This document shows, piece after piece, positions 34,199 to 42,165 of a stretch of 64,000 bases of DNA (position 1 is its first letter; each line of letters begins with the position of its first letter). The DNA lies in contig PNKY01000009.1 of the NCBI GenBank assembly GCA_013822765.1, positions 62,001 through 126,000 on the forward strand. The letters run 5' to 3'. A program made the translations under genes and the position numbers. Source of the stretch: Rhodospirillum sp. Lineage in GTDB: Bacteria > Pseudomonadota > Alphaproteobacteria > Dongiales > Dongiaceae. The notes below the pieces were generated by a model. That model searched no databases. It worked only from the letters and a program-made list of their open reading frames with translations, and was not told where the DNA came from.

Positions 34199-35512
34199 TC
34201 AGGTTCCTTTGCGGGCGAACCGCGCATCCTTCCAGTCGAACCAGCGCATGGCAAGCGGCACGAACCACGGATTGCCGCCATAGAACGGCAGCGTGGGGAA
34301 GGGCGTGGTGCCGAACACGCTGGCGCCCTCGTCCTTGCCCAGGATCCGCTGCGCCAGCTTGAGGCCGAGATAGGAGCCCATGGGCACGCCGGCGAAGTTG
34401 TAGCCCATGGCGTACCACAGGCCGTCGTGCCGGCCGATATGCGGCATGAAGTCGAAGGTGCCGGCGCACTGGCCCTTCCACACGCGGCTCAGGCGCACAC
34501 CGGCGAGGTCGGGCAGAAGTTCGCTGATCATGGCGTGGAGGCGCTGCCCCATGTCGCGCAGGTCGCGCGGCTTGCTGCCGGTCTGACCGCCGAACAGGAT
34601 CTTGGCGCAATCGGGCGCAGGGCGGATGAAGTTGATGTTGACGTTGCTGTCGATCACGGTGCGGCCGTTGGGGATGAGCTTCGCCATCAGCGCCGGCGAC
34701 AGCTCCTCGGTCGCGGCCATGAAGCCTTCGAACGGGATGACGCGCCGCGCCAGCCACGAGACGTGCCGCGGCGTGTAGCCGTTGGTGGCGACGATCGCCT
34801 CGCGCGCGGTGACGGCGCCGCGCGCGGTCGCGACCTTGATCTCCTTGCCGTCGCGCGCGAGCCCGGTCACAGGCGTGTGGGTGAAGACGCGCACGCCGGC
34901 CTTGCGCGCCGCCTTCAGCAAGCCCTGGTGATAGAGCGCGGGGTGGATCGCGCCGAGATCGGGGATGACGGCGCCGCCCTTGTAGGCGTCGCTCGCCAGC
35001 TCGCGGCGCAAATCCATGGGCGCGATCATCTCGTACGGATAGCCGAGGCGGCGGCGCATCACTTCCAGCTCTTGCGCCAGGTCGTTGTAGTGCGCCTCCG
35101 AGGTCGCGCCAATGAAGCGGCCGGGCTGCGCGATGTGGCACTGGATGCCGAGCTCCGCCACCAAGGTGAACACCCACTGGCGCGCGGCATCCAGCTCGCG
35201 ATAGACGCGGGTCGCGAACTCAGCGCCGTGATGCTCTTCCAGCCAGGTGAAGGAGCGCTTGAGGGTGCGGCCGAGATAGCCGGCATTGCGCCGCGAAGCG
35301 CCGTGGCCCGCGAGCTCCGCCTCCAGCACCAACACCGATCGCCCGGCGCGCGCCAGATGCAGCGCCGCCACTAGCGCGGTGTAGCCTGACCCGACGATGG
35401 CGACGTCGGCGGACGGTGGCAGATCGCCCTGCTCGCAGGCTTCGGGCGCGGCCAGGTCCCACCAATGGGGGCGCTCGGCGAAGTCAGAGGTAAAAATGTT
35501 GGGTGGGGTCAT
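34199..35512 (-). CDS. FAD-dependent oxidoreductase (DAO family)
   Basis: A 437-residue flavoprotein of the glycine oxidase/gamma-glutamylputrescine oxidase-like group. The FAD motif VAIVGSGYTALVAALHLARA lies near residue 35, followed by EAELAGHGASRRNAGYLGRT. GTFDFMPHIGRHDGLWYAMGYN closes the site. ATG 35512 is chosen (MTPPNIFTSDFAERPHWWD); upstream frame runs into repeat DNA. It is coupled to the ornithine cyclodeaminase-family gene. An imine made here could be the substrate of that partner. Confidence 0.88.
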   Translation of the reverse strand: MTPPNIFTSDFAERPHWWDLAAPEACEQGDLPPSADVAIVGSGYTALVAALHLARAGRSVLVLEAELAGHGASRRNAGYLGRTLKRSFTWLEEHHGAEFATRVYRELDAARQWVFTLVAELGIQCHIAQPGRFIGATSEAHYNDLAQELEVMRRRLGYPYEMIAPMDLRRELASDAYKGGAVIPDLGAIHPALYHQGLLKAARKAGVRVFTHTPVTGLARDGKEIKVATARGAVTAREAIVATNGYTPRHVSWLARRVIPFEGFMAATEELSPALMAKLIPNGRTVIDSNVNINFIRPAPDCAKILFGGQTGSKPRDLRDMGQRLHAMISELLPDLAGVRLSRVWKGQCAGTFDFMPHIGRHDGLWYAMGYNFAGVPMGSYLGLKLAQRILGKDEGASVFGTTPFPTLPFYGGNPWFVPLAMRWFDWKDARFARKGT

Positions 35513-35562
35513 GAGCGCAGAGCTATCGCAGATGAGACCGGGCGCCAAGTTGAATTCCCCAG

Positions 35563-35630
35563 GCCTCCTCCCCCCTTGTGGGGGCGGCGGCACCCTCATC
35601 CCAACCTTCCCCACAAGGGGGAGGGGCTCA
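35563..35630. repeat. family B repeat pair
   Basis: CCTCCTCCCCCCTTGTGGGGG and CCTTCCCCACAAGGGGGAGGGG, about 25 bases apart with CGGCGGCACCCTCATCC between. It overlaps the stop of the TolB/TPR regulator by three bases and separates it from the FAD oxidoreductase. Confidence 0.7.
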
Positions 35631-38510
35631 CCCAGCGCCTCCCAGGTGACGGACCAGCGACAGATAGCGCGGGTGATCGCGCAGGGGGTCGAGGGTCTTG
35701 TCGTGCTTCATCCAGTCGAGATGCAGCTGCCGGGCGTCGTGGGGAACGGCGAAGAACTTTTCCAACCGGGTCAGCGCCTCGTCCTGCCGGCCGAGGGCGA
35801 TCCAGGCGCAGGCGAGGTTGTAGTTGGTGATGAGGTCGGCGGGATCGATCCGCGCCGCGCGCTCCGCCCAGGCCAGCGCGCGCTCGGCCTCCCCGAGATT
35901 GAACAGGATGGCGGCGCCGAACGCCAGGGCCTTGGCGTCGTCGGCGTGGATGGCGAGCTCGCCTTCGATGCGCTCCAGGCAGCGGCGGGCGGCGGCGCGC
36001 GCCGGCTCGTCGCGGCCGATGGAGCGATAGGATTGCGCGGCGAGGCCAAGGGCGCGGAAATCGTCCGGCTGCAATTCTCCCGCGCGCTCGAACAGGATGG
36101 CGGCGCGGGCATGATCTCCCCGCGCGCGCTGGCAGCGACCGGCGAAGAAGTATGCCTCGAACGAGTCCGGCGCCAGGATCATGGCGCGATCCAGCTCGGC
36201 CTCGGCTTCGGCGGCGTGGCCGGCGGTGAACAAGGCGAGGCCCTTGGCGGCGTGGGCATCGGCGAGGTCCGGCTCCAGCTCCAGCGCCAACGCGCACTGG
36301 GCGAGGATGGTCTCAAACGAGGTCGACGGATCGCCCATGCACAGCAGGTAGGAGTCGCAATTGGCGATCGCGGCATAGGCGCGGGCATAGCGCGGATCGA
36401 TGGCGACCGCCTTCACGAACATCTGGCGCGCCACCTTCATCGCGCGCTGGCCCCAGCCGCTTTGCAGGAAGTAGGAGCGGCCGAGCAGGTAATATTGATA
36501 GGCCTCGGGATTGGCGGTCGGGCGGCGCGCAATCGCGGCCAGCTCCTCGGGCAGCAGCCGCACTTTCAGCGCCTCCGCCACGCTGCGGGCGATTTCATCC
36601 TGCAGCGCCAGGATGTCGGTCAGCGCGCGATCGTAGCGCTCGGCCCACACGTGCCCCTCGGTCTTGCCGTCGATCAGCTGCACGGTGATGCGCACGTTGC
36701 CGCCGGCGGCGCGCACGCTGCCTTCCAGTACGTAGCGCACGCCGAGCTCCTGGGCCGCTTGCTGCACCCGCACCGGCTTGCCGCGATAGACGAACACCGC
36801 GTTGCGCGCGACCACGAACAGGCCCGACACCCGCGACAGGTCGGTAATGATGTCCTCGGTCAGGCCGTCGGCGAGATTGCCTTCGTCGCCCACCTCGCTG
36901 ATCGCAAGGAACGGCAGCACGGCGACCGAGGGGCGCGCATCCAGCAGCCCTTCGCCGTCCGGCAGGCCGGCGCGGCGCAGCCCTTCGGCGAAGCGTTGGC
37001 GCAGCGCCTCCGGCTCCAGCGCCATCACCTGCAGTACGCTGGCGACCGTGGCGCCCGGCGAATAGTGGCGCACCTTCGCCACCGCCGCAGCGCCTTCCGC
37101 GCGCCAGCCTAGCTGGCCATAGGCGGCGGCGATGACGCGGTGGCCCCAGGTCAGATGCGGCCGCTCCAGCAGCGCCATGGCGGCCGCCTCGACCGCCAGC
37201 TCGTAGCGGCCGGCGATGAAATGCGCCAGCGCGACCCCGACATGGCGGTTGAAGTTCAAGGGATCGAACGGGCTCAGCTTCTCCGCGCGCTCGAAATATT
37301 GCAGTGCCAGCGCATCGTGGCCGCGATAGACGTGGCAATAGCCGCCGCGAATCCATGCCCACGCCGAGTTGGGATCGATGGTCAGCGCCTTGTCGATCAG
37401 CGCAGCGGCATAGTCGAGGTTGCGTCCCATCGTCGCCTCTACCGCGCCGACCATCGCGAGCACGTCCGGATCCTCGTTGTCGAGCCGCAAGGCGGCACGC
37501 GCCAGCCGCAGACCTTCGGCGCGGCTGGCTTCGAGATCGGCGGACCAGCCGTTGACGAACTGCCAGAATTGGCACCAGGCGCCGAGCGCGTGGGCCAGGG
37601 CATAGTTCGGCTCCAGCGCGATCGCGCGCTGGATCAGGCGCAGCGCCTCGACGCCGCCATCCCTGGTCAGTGCCCACACCTGCGGCAACGCGCGCATGAT
37701 GTAGTCGTAGGCCTCCATGCTGTCCGGCCGCTTGCGGCGCGCGCGTTCGATCTCGACGCTGCGGATGGTGGGCGCGACGGCAGCGATCACCTGGCCGGTG
37801 ATGCGGTCCTCGAGCGCGAACACGTCGTCGAGCTTGCCGTCATAGTGGCTGGCCCAGATCTGCGTGCCGGTGGCGGCCTCGACCAGGCGCGCATTGATGC
37901 GGACGGCGCCGGCCGCGCGCCGCACGCTGCCCAGCACCACGTAGCGCACGTTGAGCTCGCGCGCGACCTGCGCCAGGTCGACCGGCTGGCCGCGATAGCG
38001 CTGGGTGGAGCTGCGCGCGATCACGATCAGCGAGCGCATGCGGGAGAGGGCGGCGGTGATCTCCTCCGCCACGCCGTCGGCGAAGAAGGACTCGTCGCTC
38101 GCGCCACGATCGCCCGGTGGGCCGACCAGCGTCTCGAACGGCAGGATCGCGATCGCCGGCCGGCCGCTGGCATCGGAGGCCGGCAGGTCGGGTGCCGTGC
38201 CCTCGATCTCGCCGACGAAGCGCACGCCGCGGCCGTGCACGGTCCTGATCCATTTCTGCTGCTCGCCGTCGTCGCCGATGGCGCGGCGGGCGGACTTGAT
38301 GCGGCTGGCCAGGGTGGCGTCGGAGACGATGCGCCCGTTCCACACCGTCTTGATCAGCTCGTCCTTGGTGACGAGGCGGCCGGGATTGCGCGCCAGGTGG
38401 CAGACAAGTTCGAACACCTGAGGTTCGACCGGCGTGAGCGCGCCGCCGCGCCGGAGCTCGAACGCCTCCAGGTCGATCTCGACATCCCCGAAGCACAGAC
38501 GGGACGGCAT
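35628..38510 (-). CDS. winged-helix regulator with two TolB-like modules and TPRs
   Basis: A 960-residue fusion. Residues 1-100 are an OmpR/CadC-type winged helix (VEPQVFELVCHLARNPGRLV, SDATLASRIKSARRAIGDD). The first TolB N-like module begins near 118 (IAILPFETLVGPP, VVLGSVRRAAGAVRI) and is followed by TPRs. A second begins near 528 (VAVLPFLAISEVGDEGN, VLEGSVRAAGGNVRITVQLI), again followed by TPRs. No membrane span is clear, unlike in CadC. The doubled module suggests internal duplication. It diverges from the DsrE cluster at 38958, a possible target. Confidence 0.88.
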   Translation of the reverse strand: MPSRLCFGDVEIDLEAFELRRGGALTPVEPQVFELVCHLARNPGRLVTKDELIKTVWNGRIVSDATLASRIKSARRAIGDDGEQQKWIRTVHGRGVRFVGEIEGTAPDLPASDASGRPAIAILPFETLVGPPGDRGASDESFFADGVAEEITAALSRMRSLIVIARSSTQRYRGQPVDLAQVARELNVRYVVLGSVRRAAGAVRINARLVEAATGTQIWASHYDGKLDDVFALEDRITGQVIAAVAPTIRSVEIERARRKRPDSMEAYDYIMRALPQVWALTRDGGVEALRLIQRAIALEPNYALAHALGAWCQFWQFVNGWSADLEASRAEGLRLARAALRLDNEDPDVLAMVGAVEATMGRNLDYAAALIDKALTIDPNSAWAWIRGGYCHVYRGHDALALQYFERAEKLSPFDPLNFNRHVGVALAHFIAGRYELAVEAAAMALLERPHLTWGHRVIAAAYGQLGWRAEGAAAVAKVRHYSPGATVASVLQVMALEPEALRQRFAEGLRRAGLPDGEGLLDARPSVAVLPFLAISEVGDEGNLADGLTEDIITDLSRVSGLFVVARNAVFVYRGKPVRVQQAAQELGVRYVLEGSVRAAGGNVRITVQLIDGKTEGHVWAERYDRALTDILALQDEIARSVAEALKVRLLPEELAAIARRPTANPEAYQYYLLGRSYFLQSGWGQRAMKVARQMFVKAVAIDPRYARAYAAIANCDSYLLCMGDPSTSFETILAQCALALELEPDLADAHAAKGLALFTAGHAAEAEAELDRAMILAPDSFEAYFFAGRCQRARGDHARAAILFERAGELQPDDFRALGLAAQSYRSIGRDEPARAAARRCLERIEGELAIHADDAKALAFGAAILFNLGEAERALAWAERAARIDPADLITNYNLACAWIALGRQDEALTRLEKFFAVPHDARQLHLDWMKHDKTLDPLRDHPRYLSLVRHLGGAG

Positions 38511-38763
38511 TGCCCCCTTCCTTCTTCATGAAGGTCGCGGCCAGGGCAGGTAGCACCCGGCGCCCACCCTATGTGTGCGCTCCATCACACTGCATTTCAA
38601 CTGCGGCGCAAATCCCAAGGCTCTCCATGACTTCTGCAGGAAGTCTGCAAGCGGGTCGGGCGCGGCGCGCCTAGCTTCTTTTCTGCCCGCGCCGGCAGCG
38701 CGGTGACCGCGCAGACCGAGGGCCGCGAACAGGGGCACGGAACGCAGGACGAAAGGGGCGAGG

Positions 38764-38976
38764 ATGCCGTCGATTTCCCATCGAACCAGCCTTGGCCAAG
38801 CAACTCCGCACCGCGCCGAGTCGGGCTCCACCGCGCTGCCGGCAGGGTTCATCAGGGGGATCGTCGACAGACTTGCCCAATGGCGCGACGTCGGCCTTGC
38901 CGACGCAGAGCGCTCGACCATCGCCCCCGCCTGCCCAGACCCGAAAGGAATGCCGATATGGCCGACTATATTCTGA
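38764..38976 (+). CDS. possible small protein, weakly DUF1127-like
   Basis: A 70-residue frame with a good ribosome-binding site (AAAGGGGCGAGG) directly before ATG 38764 and GC-rich third positions. LPAGFIRGIVDRLAQW and RDVGLADAERS recall the two ends of DUF1127 proteins, with the usual middle part missing. Its last 19 bases overlap the DsrE-like gene in another frame. It could be a real leader gene of the cluster or chance. The rest of the 38511-38763 gap shows no gene. Confidence 0.35.
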   Translation: MPSISHRTSLGQATPHRAESGSTALPAGFIRGIVDRLAQWRDVGLADAERSTIAPACPDPKGMPIWPTIF

Positions 38977-39284
38977 TCGAATCGCGCGACCCGTTTGACT
39001 CCGCGGAGGCCGGCCGCTTCCTCGACCTGGCCGAGGGCCTCGCCAAGGAGGGCAGCGAGGTCGCGCTGTTCCTGGTCCAGAACGCCGTGCTGGCGGCGCG
39101 CCACGGCGCCCAGTCCTCGGCGCTGGCGGCGATCGCCTCCAACGGCGTCAAGGTGCTGGCCGATTCCTTCTCGCTGCAGGAGCGCGGCATCTCGCCCAAC
39201 CGGCTGATCGCCGGCATCGCGGTCGCGCCGCTATCGGCGGTGATCGACTACATGGCCGCCGGGCGCCGCGCGCTCTGGCACTAG
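38958..39284 (+). CDS. DsrE/DsrH-like protein 1
   Basis: A 108-residue protein with the DsrE/F/H Rossmann-like fold. YILIESRDPFDSAEAGRFLD is the first strand and helix, EGSEVALFLVQNAVLAAR the next, and NGVKVLADSFSLQERGI the third. It has no Cys, so it is not a sulfur carrier by itself and could act as a structural subunit, as DsrF- or TusC-like subunits do. GAAAGGAA precedes ATG 38958. First of three DsrE-like genes in a row. Confidence 0.78.
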   Translation: MADYILIESRDPFDSAEAGRFLDLAEGLAKEGSEVALFLVQNAVLAARHGAQSSALAAIASNGVKVLADSFSLQERGISPNRLIAGIAVAPLSAVIDYMAAGRRALWH

Positions 39285-39304
39285 GCACGACGATGGAGGA
39301 TCCC

Positions 39305-39718
39305 ATGATGGGCAAGAAGACCCTGACATTCATGCTGATGGATGCGCCGTTCGAGAATGCGCGCACCACCACCGCGCTGCGCCTGATCGATATCGCCGCC
39401 CGGCGCGGCTACGACATCAACGTGTTCGCCTACGAGGGTGCGGTCTATATGCCGCTGGCCGCGCAGGGCAAGCACGCCAACGCCGTGCACGGCACCGACG
39501 CCGCCGAGGAGGACCATCCGCTGCCGCGCGAATGGGTCGCGGCGGTGATGCAGGAGGCGGCACGCAACGGCGGCAAGCTCGAATGGGTGAATTGCGGCCT
39601 GTGCGTCGACGAGCGCGGCGCCAACGAGGCGATCGCCGGCGTCAAACGCGGCTCGCCCGCCGATTTCTGGAAGATGGCGGGCGCCTCGGACAACGTGCTC
39701 GTCATTCCCACCCGCTGA
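39305..39718 (+). CDS. DsrE-like protein 2
   Basis: A 137-residue DsrE-family protein. KTLTFMLMDAPFENARTTTA opens the fold, NVFAYEGAVYMPLA follows, and WVNCGLCVDERGANEAI carries two Cys in a CGLC motif at the place where DsrE proteins hold their sulfur-carrying Cys. GGAGG before ATG 39305 favours this start over ATG 39293. The stop is 11 bases from the next gene. It probably forms a heteromer with its neighbours. Confidence 0.8.
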   Translation: MMGKKTLTFMLMDAPFENARTTTALRLIDIAARRGYDINVFAYEGAVYMPLAAQGKHANAVHGTDAAEEDHPLPREWVAAVMQEAARNGGKLEWVNCGLCVDERGANEAIAGVKRGSPADFWKMAGASDNVLVIPTR

Positions 39719-39729
39719 CGGAGGTCGCC

Positions 39730-40110
39730 ATGAAAGTGCTCAACATCGTCGAGACCGCCTATCGCGCCACGCTTGAGGAGCAGGACGATCCGGTGGTGTG
39801 GATCCTGCACGCCATGAAGGGCGCCGGCGCCGACCACAGCGTGGTGCTGAGCGGCAACGCGGTCAATTACGCGGTGATGGCGCAGGGCGTGCCGCCGCTG
39901 ATGTTCGGCGACAAGGTGCAAAAGCACGCGCCGCGCATCGCCGAGCAGGTCGCCAGCCTGGTCGCCAAGGGCGTCCAGGTCATGGTGGTGCGCGAATGCC
40001 TCAGCGCACGCGGCATCGACGAGGAGGAGTTGATGGATGGACTCACCCTCGTGAAGCAGGGCGCTGTGCCCAAGGTCATGAACGGCTTCGACCAGGTCTG
40101 GCATTGGTGA
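39730..40110 (+). CDS. DsrE-like protein 3
   Basis: A 126-residue protein. MKVLNIVETAYRATLEEQDD starts it, SVVLSGNAVNYAVMAQGVPP forms the middle, and VMVVRECLSARGIDEEELMD holds a single Cys in the usual DsrE position. The ATG follows GGAGG by a few bases. Third of the set; 16 bases lead to a tiny membrane protein. Sulfur relay or persulfide handling is the family role; partner enzymes are not in the window. Confidence 0.78.
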   Translation: MKVLNIVETAYRATLEEQDDPVVWILHAMKGAGADHSVVLSGNAVNYAVMAQGVPPLMFGDKVQKHAPRIAEQVASLVAKGVQVMVVRECLSARGIDEEELMDGLTLVKQGAVPKVMNGFDQVWHW

Positions 40111-40126
40111 GTGCGGGAGGGATGAC

Positions 40127-40288
40127 ATGAAACACAAACGCACCATGGCCTGGACTGCGGCGGCGGCGGTCTTTTGCGTGCTGCTGATCGGCTACTTCGC
40201 GCTTTCGGGCGCCGAGCAGGCGACCAGCCCGCATCCGCACGACAAGGCCAACCATCATTCGAAACTCGGGGACGGTCCATCGAACTGA
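40127..40288 (+). CDS. 53-residue single-span membrane peptide
   Basis: A short gene with a strong GGGAGGG before ATG 40127. The product has a basic start (MKHKRT), one hydrophobic helix (WTAAAAVFCVLLIGYFALSG) and a His-rich tail (PHPHDKANHHSKLG). The His cluster would face the periplasm and could bind a metal. It sits 16 bases after DsrE-like 3 and 14 bases before the lipoprotein gene, so it belongs to the same operon. No family recognised. Confidence 0.68.
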   Translation: MKHKRTMAWTAAAAVFCVLLIGYFALSGAEQATSPHPHDKANHHSKLGDGPSN

Positions 40289-40302
40289 GGAGCACCAGCA
40301 TC

Positions 40303-40578
40303 ATGCGACTGTTATCAAAGCACACCGCGCGCCGGGCCATACGCGTGGCCGTCATTCTGGCGGGCTCGACCGGCCTCTCCGGGTGCTACGTTCCCGAGGG
40401 GGTAAACTACGCCGATGCCTACGAGGAATGGGCCGGTTTCTGCGGCATCCTCCAGGATTGCGGGTCCGACAGCGACACCAATCGCGGCGGCGAGCAAACC
40501 GCGAGCGGCACCTCAAGCGACAGCTCGAGCAGCAGCTCCACCAGCACCGGCGGCCAGGGCGCGACGACGCCGAACTAG
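40303..40578 (+). CDS. small lipoprotein with Ser-rich tail
   Basis: A 91-residue protein with a lipoprotein signal: basic N-terminus, hydrophobic segment (IRVAVILAGSTG) and lipobox LSGC with Cys28 as lipid site. The mature part has DAYEEWAGFCGILQDCG with two Cys, then a Ser/Thr/Gly tail. Last gene of the DsrE-like cluster. Its TAG stop and that of the convergent thioesterase gene share the four bases CTAG at 40575-40578. Confidence 0.75.
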   Translation: MRLLSKHTARRAIRVAVILAGSTGLSGCYVPEGVNYADAYEEWAGFCGILQDCGSDSDTNRGGEQTASGTSSDSSSSSSTSTGGQGATTPN

Positions 40579-41000
40579 GATCGCACGGCCCGCTTCTGAT
40601 CCAGCCTGGAAAGGAAGCGGGCCTCATCGATCACGAAGCGCTCGTGGAAGCCGGCGCCGATTGCATCGCGCTCGTCGCGGCATTCCACCTTGAAGCGCAA
40701 CATACGACCTTCCATTGCCATGAGCTCGATGGCGGCGGTCGCTTTCATCCCGACCGGGGTTGCGGCCTCGTGGCTGAGATCGACCTTGGTGCCGACCGTC
40801 GCCTCGCCGTCCAGCAGATGGTCGGCGAGCGCCCGCACGCAGGTCCATTCCACGAACGCCACCAGATAGGCGGTGGCGAACACCGGCGGCATGGCGGCGA
40901 AGTTGGAAAAATAGTCCGCCATCTCCGGCACGATCAGCCGGTCGGTGATGAGGATGGTCTCGGCGTGGGCGAGGCCGGGGCGGAGAGTCGGCTTGGGCAT
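40575..41000 (-). CDS. hotdog thioesterase, FlK-like
   Basis: A 141-residue hotdog-fold protein close to fluoroacetyl-CoA-thioesterase-like proteins. FATAYLVAFVEWTCVRAL provides the Glu and Thr positions of the active site and VGTKVDLSHEAATPVGM the His position. The end KVECRDERDAIGAGFHERFV is typical. It should hydrolyse a small acyl-CoA; it need not act on fluoroacetyl-CoA. Single gene on this strand. Confidence 0.82.
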   Translation of the reverse strand: MPKPTLRPGLAHAETILITDRLIVPEMADYFSNFAAMPPVFATAYLVAFVEWTCVRALADHLLDGEATVGTKVDLSHEAATPVGMKATAAIELMAMEGRMLRFKVECRDERDAIGAGFHERFVIDEARFLSRLDQKRAVRS

Positions 41001-41163
41001 TGCGCGGGTCCTGGCGGTGGCGGCGCCACTGTAGCGTGGCCCCGGCGCCAGCGTCGATCATCAAAGCCCGATCAAAGATGCCTCAATTCCGCAGGCCGTG
41101 GCCGGTTCGGGGCGTGGGCCGCGCGCGCCGCGCTTGACTTGCGCGCGCCGCTCTCCTACCGCC

Positions 41164-41793
41164 ATGGCACTTCTTGGGCTGGGCAACGCGGAGGGCCAGA
41201 TGTTCCTGCAGACCGTGGCGGAAAAGGACGCGACCGGGGCGATCGCGGAGGTCTATGCGAAGGAGAAGGCGGGCGCCGGATTCGTGCCCGAAGCCGCACG
41301 CTGCCTCAGCACGCGGCCGGACCTGCCGCCCTTGTTCGACGCCTTCTTCGATGGCATCAAGGCCAACTTTTCACTCGGCGGGCGCGAATGGTGCCTCATC
41401 ACCTTCGTCGCCGCGAAACACCTCCGCTCGACCTATTGCTCACAGGTCTATTCGAAGCGGCTGCTCGCGCTCGGCGAATCGAAGGACACTCTCCTCGCGG
41501 TCCAGCGCGGCGACCGCACCGCCGCGCTGAGCGACAAGGACATGGCGATGCTGGCTTATGCGGAAAAGGTGACGGTTGCAGCCGACCGGATCACCCAATC
41601 CGACACCGACCGGCTGCGGGCGTTCGGCTTCACGGACCGGAACATCCTTGATATTGCTCTGTGCGCCTCCTTCCGCTGCATGCTCAGCAAGCTGGTGGAC
41701 GCCACCGGCGCCGTGCCGGAATTGGCCTTCCACGACAGCGACGAAGACTTTCGCGCCGCAATGACGGTAGGCCGGTCGCTGGCACGCGGCTAG
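41164..41793 (+). CDS. AhpD/carboxymuconolactone decarboxylase-like protein with altered Cys site
   Basis: A 209-residue all-helical protein of the peroxidase-related AhpD-like family. REWCLITFVAAKHLRSTYCSQV is the region where active members carry CxxC and a His. Here only Cys92 remains, the first Cys is Ser and the His is Tyr, so peroxidase activity by the usual route is unlikely. ATG 41164 is chosen, though no clear ribosome-binding site is seen. It is convergent with ArsR, again sharing a CTAG stop overlap. Confidence 0.75.
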   Translation: MALLGLGNAEGQMFLQTVAEKDATGAIAEVYAKEKAGAGFVPEAARCLSTRPDLPPLFDAFFDGIKANFSLGGREWCLITFVAAKHLRSTYCSQVYSKRLLALGESKDTLLAVQRGDRTAALSDKDMAMLAYAEKVTVAADRITQSDTDRLRAFGFTDRNILDIALCASFRCMLSKLVDATGAVPELAFHDSDEDFRAAMTVGRSLARG

Positions 41794-42101
41794 AGGGAGC
41801 CCAGCGCCTTCTTGACCGCCTTCAGCCGCGCTTCGTCGCGGCGGTAGAAGGTCCATTGCTTGATGCGCTTGGGGCGGATCAGGCCCGCCTGCACCAGCAC
41901 GCGCAGATGCTCGCTGGCGGTCGGCTGGCTTACCTTCAGCTTGCGCGCGATCAGCAGGCCGCACACGCCGTCCGCCGCCAGGTCGCCGTCGATCTGCCTG
42001 GGGAAATGCGCGACGGGGTCCTTCAGCCAATCGAGGATACGCACCCGGCGCTCGTTGGCCAGGGCGCGCAGGGCGGCCTGCATGTCGTTCTCTATCGGCA
42101 T
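41790..42101 (-). CDS. ArsR-family transcriptional regulator
   Basis: A 103-residue winged-helix repressor. LRALANERRVRILDWL opens the domain, LLIARKLKVSQPTASEHLRV is the recognition helix-turn-helix, and IRPKRIKQWTFYRRDEARL the wing. The metal-type CxC of arsenic sensors is not in helix alpha-3, so it probably senses something else or nothing. It diverges from the PLP dehydratase at 42166, with a tandem 8-bp repeat between. Confidence 0.9.
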   Translation of the reverse strand: MPIENDMQAALRALANERRVRILDWLKDPVAHFPRQIDGDLAADGVCGLLIARKLKVSQPTASEHLRVLVQAGLIRPKRIKQWTFYRRDEARLKAVKKALGSL

Positions 42102-42102
42102 A

Positions 42103-42118
42103 TTGCCAATTTGCTAAT
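42103..42118. promoter_or_regulatory. tandem repeat in the arsR/dehydratase divergent promoter
   Basis: TTGCCAAT immediately followed by TTGCTAAT, in the AT-rich 64 bases between the two start codons. It is a candidate site for ArsR, although the family usually prefers inverted repeats. Confidence 0.4.
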
Positions 42119-42165
42119 TATCGATCTAATGTCAAGCCGGATCGGACTAGAGAGGCGTTGCCGGC

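Noticed and set aside
33189..35177. Possible fusion of the cyclodeaminase-family gene with upstream sequence
   Set aside because: The frame stays open upstream, but that part is a shadow of the FAD oxidoreductase; the true protein starts at 34196 with the conserved N-terminus.
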